This document shows positions 5,474 to 5,868 of a stretch of 5,868 nt of DNA, in pieces. Position 1 is the stretch's first letter. Each line of letters begins with the position of its first letter. A model generated the notes under the pieces. That model was not told the origin of the DNA, did not search any database, and saw nothing but the letters and a program-made list of their open reading frames with translations. The DNA is from Pseudomonadota bacterium (GTDB taxonomy: Bacteria > Pseudomonadota > Alphaproteobacteria > Caulobacterales > Caulobacteraceae). The stretch is from positions 1-5,868 of the forward strand of contig JAEYTM010000004.1 in NCBI GenBank assembly GCA_023434015.1, given 5' to 3'. The translations under genes were made by a program, and so were the position numbers.

Positions 5474-5501
5474 GGGGTGACCTCCTTTCAAGAGGTGCCC
5501 C
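5474..5501 (-). promoter_or_regulatory. Potential ilvE leader hairpin that buries the Shine-Dalgarno
   Basis: In the ilvE mRNA, ACCUC (5496-5492) can pair with GAGGU (5484-5480), the core of the strong ribosome site. A wobble pair (5491-5485) closes a five-base loop. GGGG (5501-5498) can pair with CCCC (5477-5474) outside a small internal loop. The fold would hide the ribosome site. It competes with the TTTCAAG/CTTGAAA stem at 5486-5507, and could also form part of a pseudoknot with it. It matters only if transcription starts at or before 5501. Confidence 0.35.
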
Positions 5502-5507
5502 TTGAAA
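5486..5507. promoter_or_regulatory. Perfect inverted repeat TTTCAAG-N8-CTTGAAA, likely MarR operator
   Basis: Seven-base arms at 5486-5492 and 5501-5507 are exact reverse complements, with half-site centres 15 bp apart. The arms are AT-rich in very GC-rich DNA. The repeat sits between divergent ilvE and marR, overlaps the first base of the ilvE AGGAGG, and its right arm contains TTGAAA (5502-5507), which could serve as the marR -35 box (about 18 nt before a weak TCAAAC). MarR dimers bind such palindromes and commonly autoregulate from a divergent intergenic site. Assignment of this protein to this site is inference. Confidence 0.6.
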
Positions 5508-5529
5508 ACTGCGCGGGACCCCGCGTCAA
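5502..5529 (-). promoter_or_regulatory. Candidate ilvE promoter with TTGACGC -35-like box
   Basis: On the minus strand TTGACG (5529-5524, followed by C) matches the TTGACGS -35 form described for Caulobacter housekeeping promoters. A -10 about 16 nt on would be TTTCAA (5507-5502), a weak match inside the right arm of the inverted repeat. A repressor on that repeat would therefore block this promoter. Such a promoter would start transcription near 5495, which would leave the GGGG arm of the proposed leader hairpin out of the mRNA. Confidence 0.35.
5512..5525. repeat. 14-bp palindrome CGCGGG-AC-CCCGCG between ilvE and marR
   Basis: Six-base perfect arms around two bases, immediately beside the TTGACG box and between it and the TTTCAAG repeat. 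The loop is too short for a good RNA hairpin, so a protein-binding role is more likely than a terminator. It falls in the spacer of either candidate promoter. Confidence 0.4.
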
Positions 5530-5547
5530 ACAAAATGGAACTATCGG

Positions 5548-5868
5548 ATGAACGCGCCGGCCGATCCGCGGCTGATCCTGCGGGAAGATGAACTGGATGC
5601 CGGCCTGGAGCTGATGATGCTGGCCGAGGCGGCGCGGTGGCCCCGCGTCGACTCGACGCTGGCCGCCGAGGACCTCGGCCTGGGCCGCTCCCACTGGCGC
5701 GCGGCCTTTCTGCTGCGCCGCCGGCCGGGCGTCGGGGTGCAGGAACTGGCCCGCCTGACCAGCCTGTCGAAACAGGCCGCCAGCCGCATCCTGGTCGACC
5801 TCGCCGGCAAGGGGCTGGTGGAGAAGGCGGCGGGCGATCTCGACGGCCGCCGACGCACCGCCGTGCTC
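5548..5868 (+). CDS. MarR-family winged-helix transcriptional regulator, 3' end cut by window
   Basis: DNA-binding dimeric regulator. The 107 residues present end at the window edge. Residues 41-107 give the MarR core: SHWRAAFLLRRRPGVGVQEL at 48-67 leads into the helix-turn-helix ELARLTSLSKQAASRILVDL at 66-85. KGLVEKAAG follows, and then the wing DLDGRRRTAVL at 97-107, with the Asp-x-Asp-x-Arg signature that marks MarR proteins. The C-terminal dimer helix lies outside the window. The ATG at 5548 has only a weak GGA about 8 nt upstream. The ATG at 5535 is in another frame and soon stops. The gene is divergent from ilvE, and a perfect inverted repeat lies in the shared promoter region. I recall PetP-type MarR genes near ilvE in alphaproteobacteria, with a response-regulator gene after them; that would be visible just downstream of this window. 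Ligand and targets unknown. Confidence 0.93.
   Translation, partial: MNAPADPRLILREDELDAGLELMMLAEAARWPRVDSTLAAEDLGLGRSHWRAAFLLRRRPGVGVQELARLTSLSKQAASRILVDLAGKGLVEKAAGDLDGRRRTAVL

Noticed and set aside
5474..5510. ilvE leader as a known SAM-II or similar pseudoknot riboswitch
   Set aside because: Pairing topology is only superficially similar and I cannot match the conserved core of any known class; kept as an unclassified potential switch.
5471..5533. 21-residue N-terminal extension of IlvE
   Set aside because: It runs through the inverted repeat and the strong ribosome site; MSLVPFDDRDGW at 5470 is the natural start.
5537..5541. GGAAC upstream of the marR start as a second EcfG -35 box
   Set aside because: No CGTT follows at 16 or 17 bases, and the position falls almost on the start codon.

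Overview
The window is high-GC, gene-dense chromosomal DNA. It looks like an alphaproteobacterium, most likely Caulobacterales (Caulobacter or Phenylobacterium type). This is inferred from codon use saturated with G/C third positions, long antisense shadow frames, frequent GTG/TTG starts, a TTGACGC -35-like element, an EcfG-type stress promoter motif and the protein flavours. There are eight supportable protein genes, two of them cut by the window edges. I see no tRNA, rRNA, CRISPR array, insertion sequence or phage gene.

Left part (1-2643, minus strand). A 97-residue unknown protein with winged-helix character (2350-2643) lies upstream of a two-gene catabolic cassette. The cassette is a CddD-like aldehyde dehydrogenase (789-2225) whose stop codon directly abuts the GTG of an HSL-family alpha/beta hydrolase (788 to the window edge, 3' end missing). 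Together these could hydrolyse an ester or lactone and oxidise a derived aldehyde. The 97-residue gene has an exact GGAAC-N16-CGTT match upstream in the right orientation, the signature of alphaproteobacterial general-stress sigma factors (EcfG/SigT).

Middle part (2829-4542, plus strand). A 26-residue one-helix membrane microprotein (2829-2909) is followed closely by an SDR reductase of the pteridine reductase/FolM type (2930-3667) and by folB, dihydroneopterin aldolase (3677-4081). This appears to be a pterin/folate operon, and both enzymes start with TTG. A small three-helix membrane protein resembling the DUF4870 family (4147-4542) comes next.

Right part (4543-5868). A perfect 9-bp-arm palindrome separates the convergent DUF4870-like gene and ilvE (branched-chain aminotransferase, 4583-5470, minus). 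Divergent from ilvE is a MarR-family regulator (5548 to the edge, 3' end missing). The 77-bp ilvE/marR intergenic region is dense with signals: a perfect TTTCAAG-N8-CTTGAAA inverted repeat suited to a MarR dimer, a second 14-bp palindrome, a TTGACGC -35-like box facing ilvE, and a potential RNA fold that would bury the strong ilvE Shine-Dalgarno sequence. It is the best candidate here for an undescribed regulatory device.
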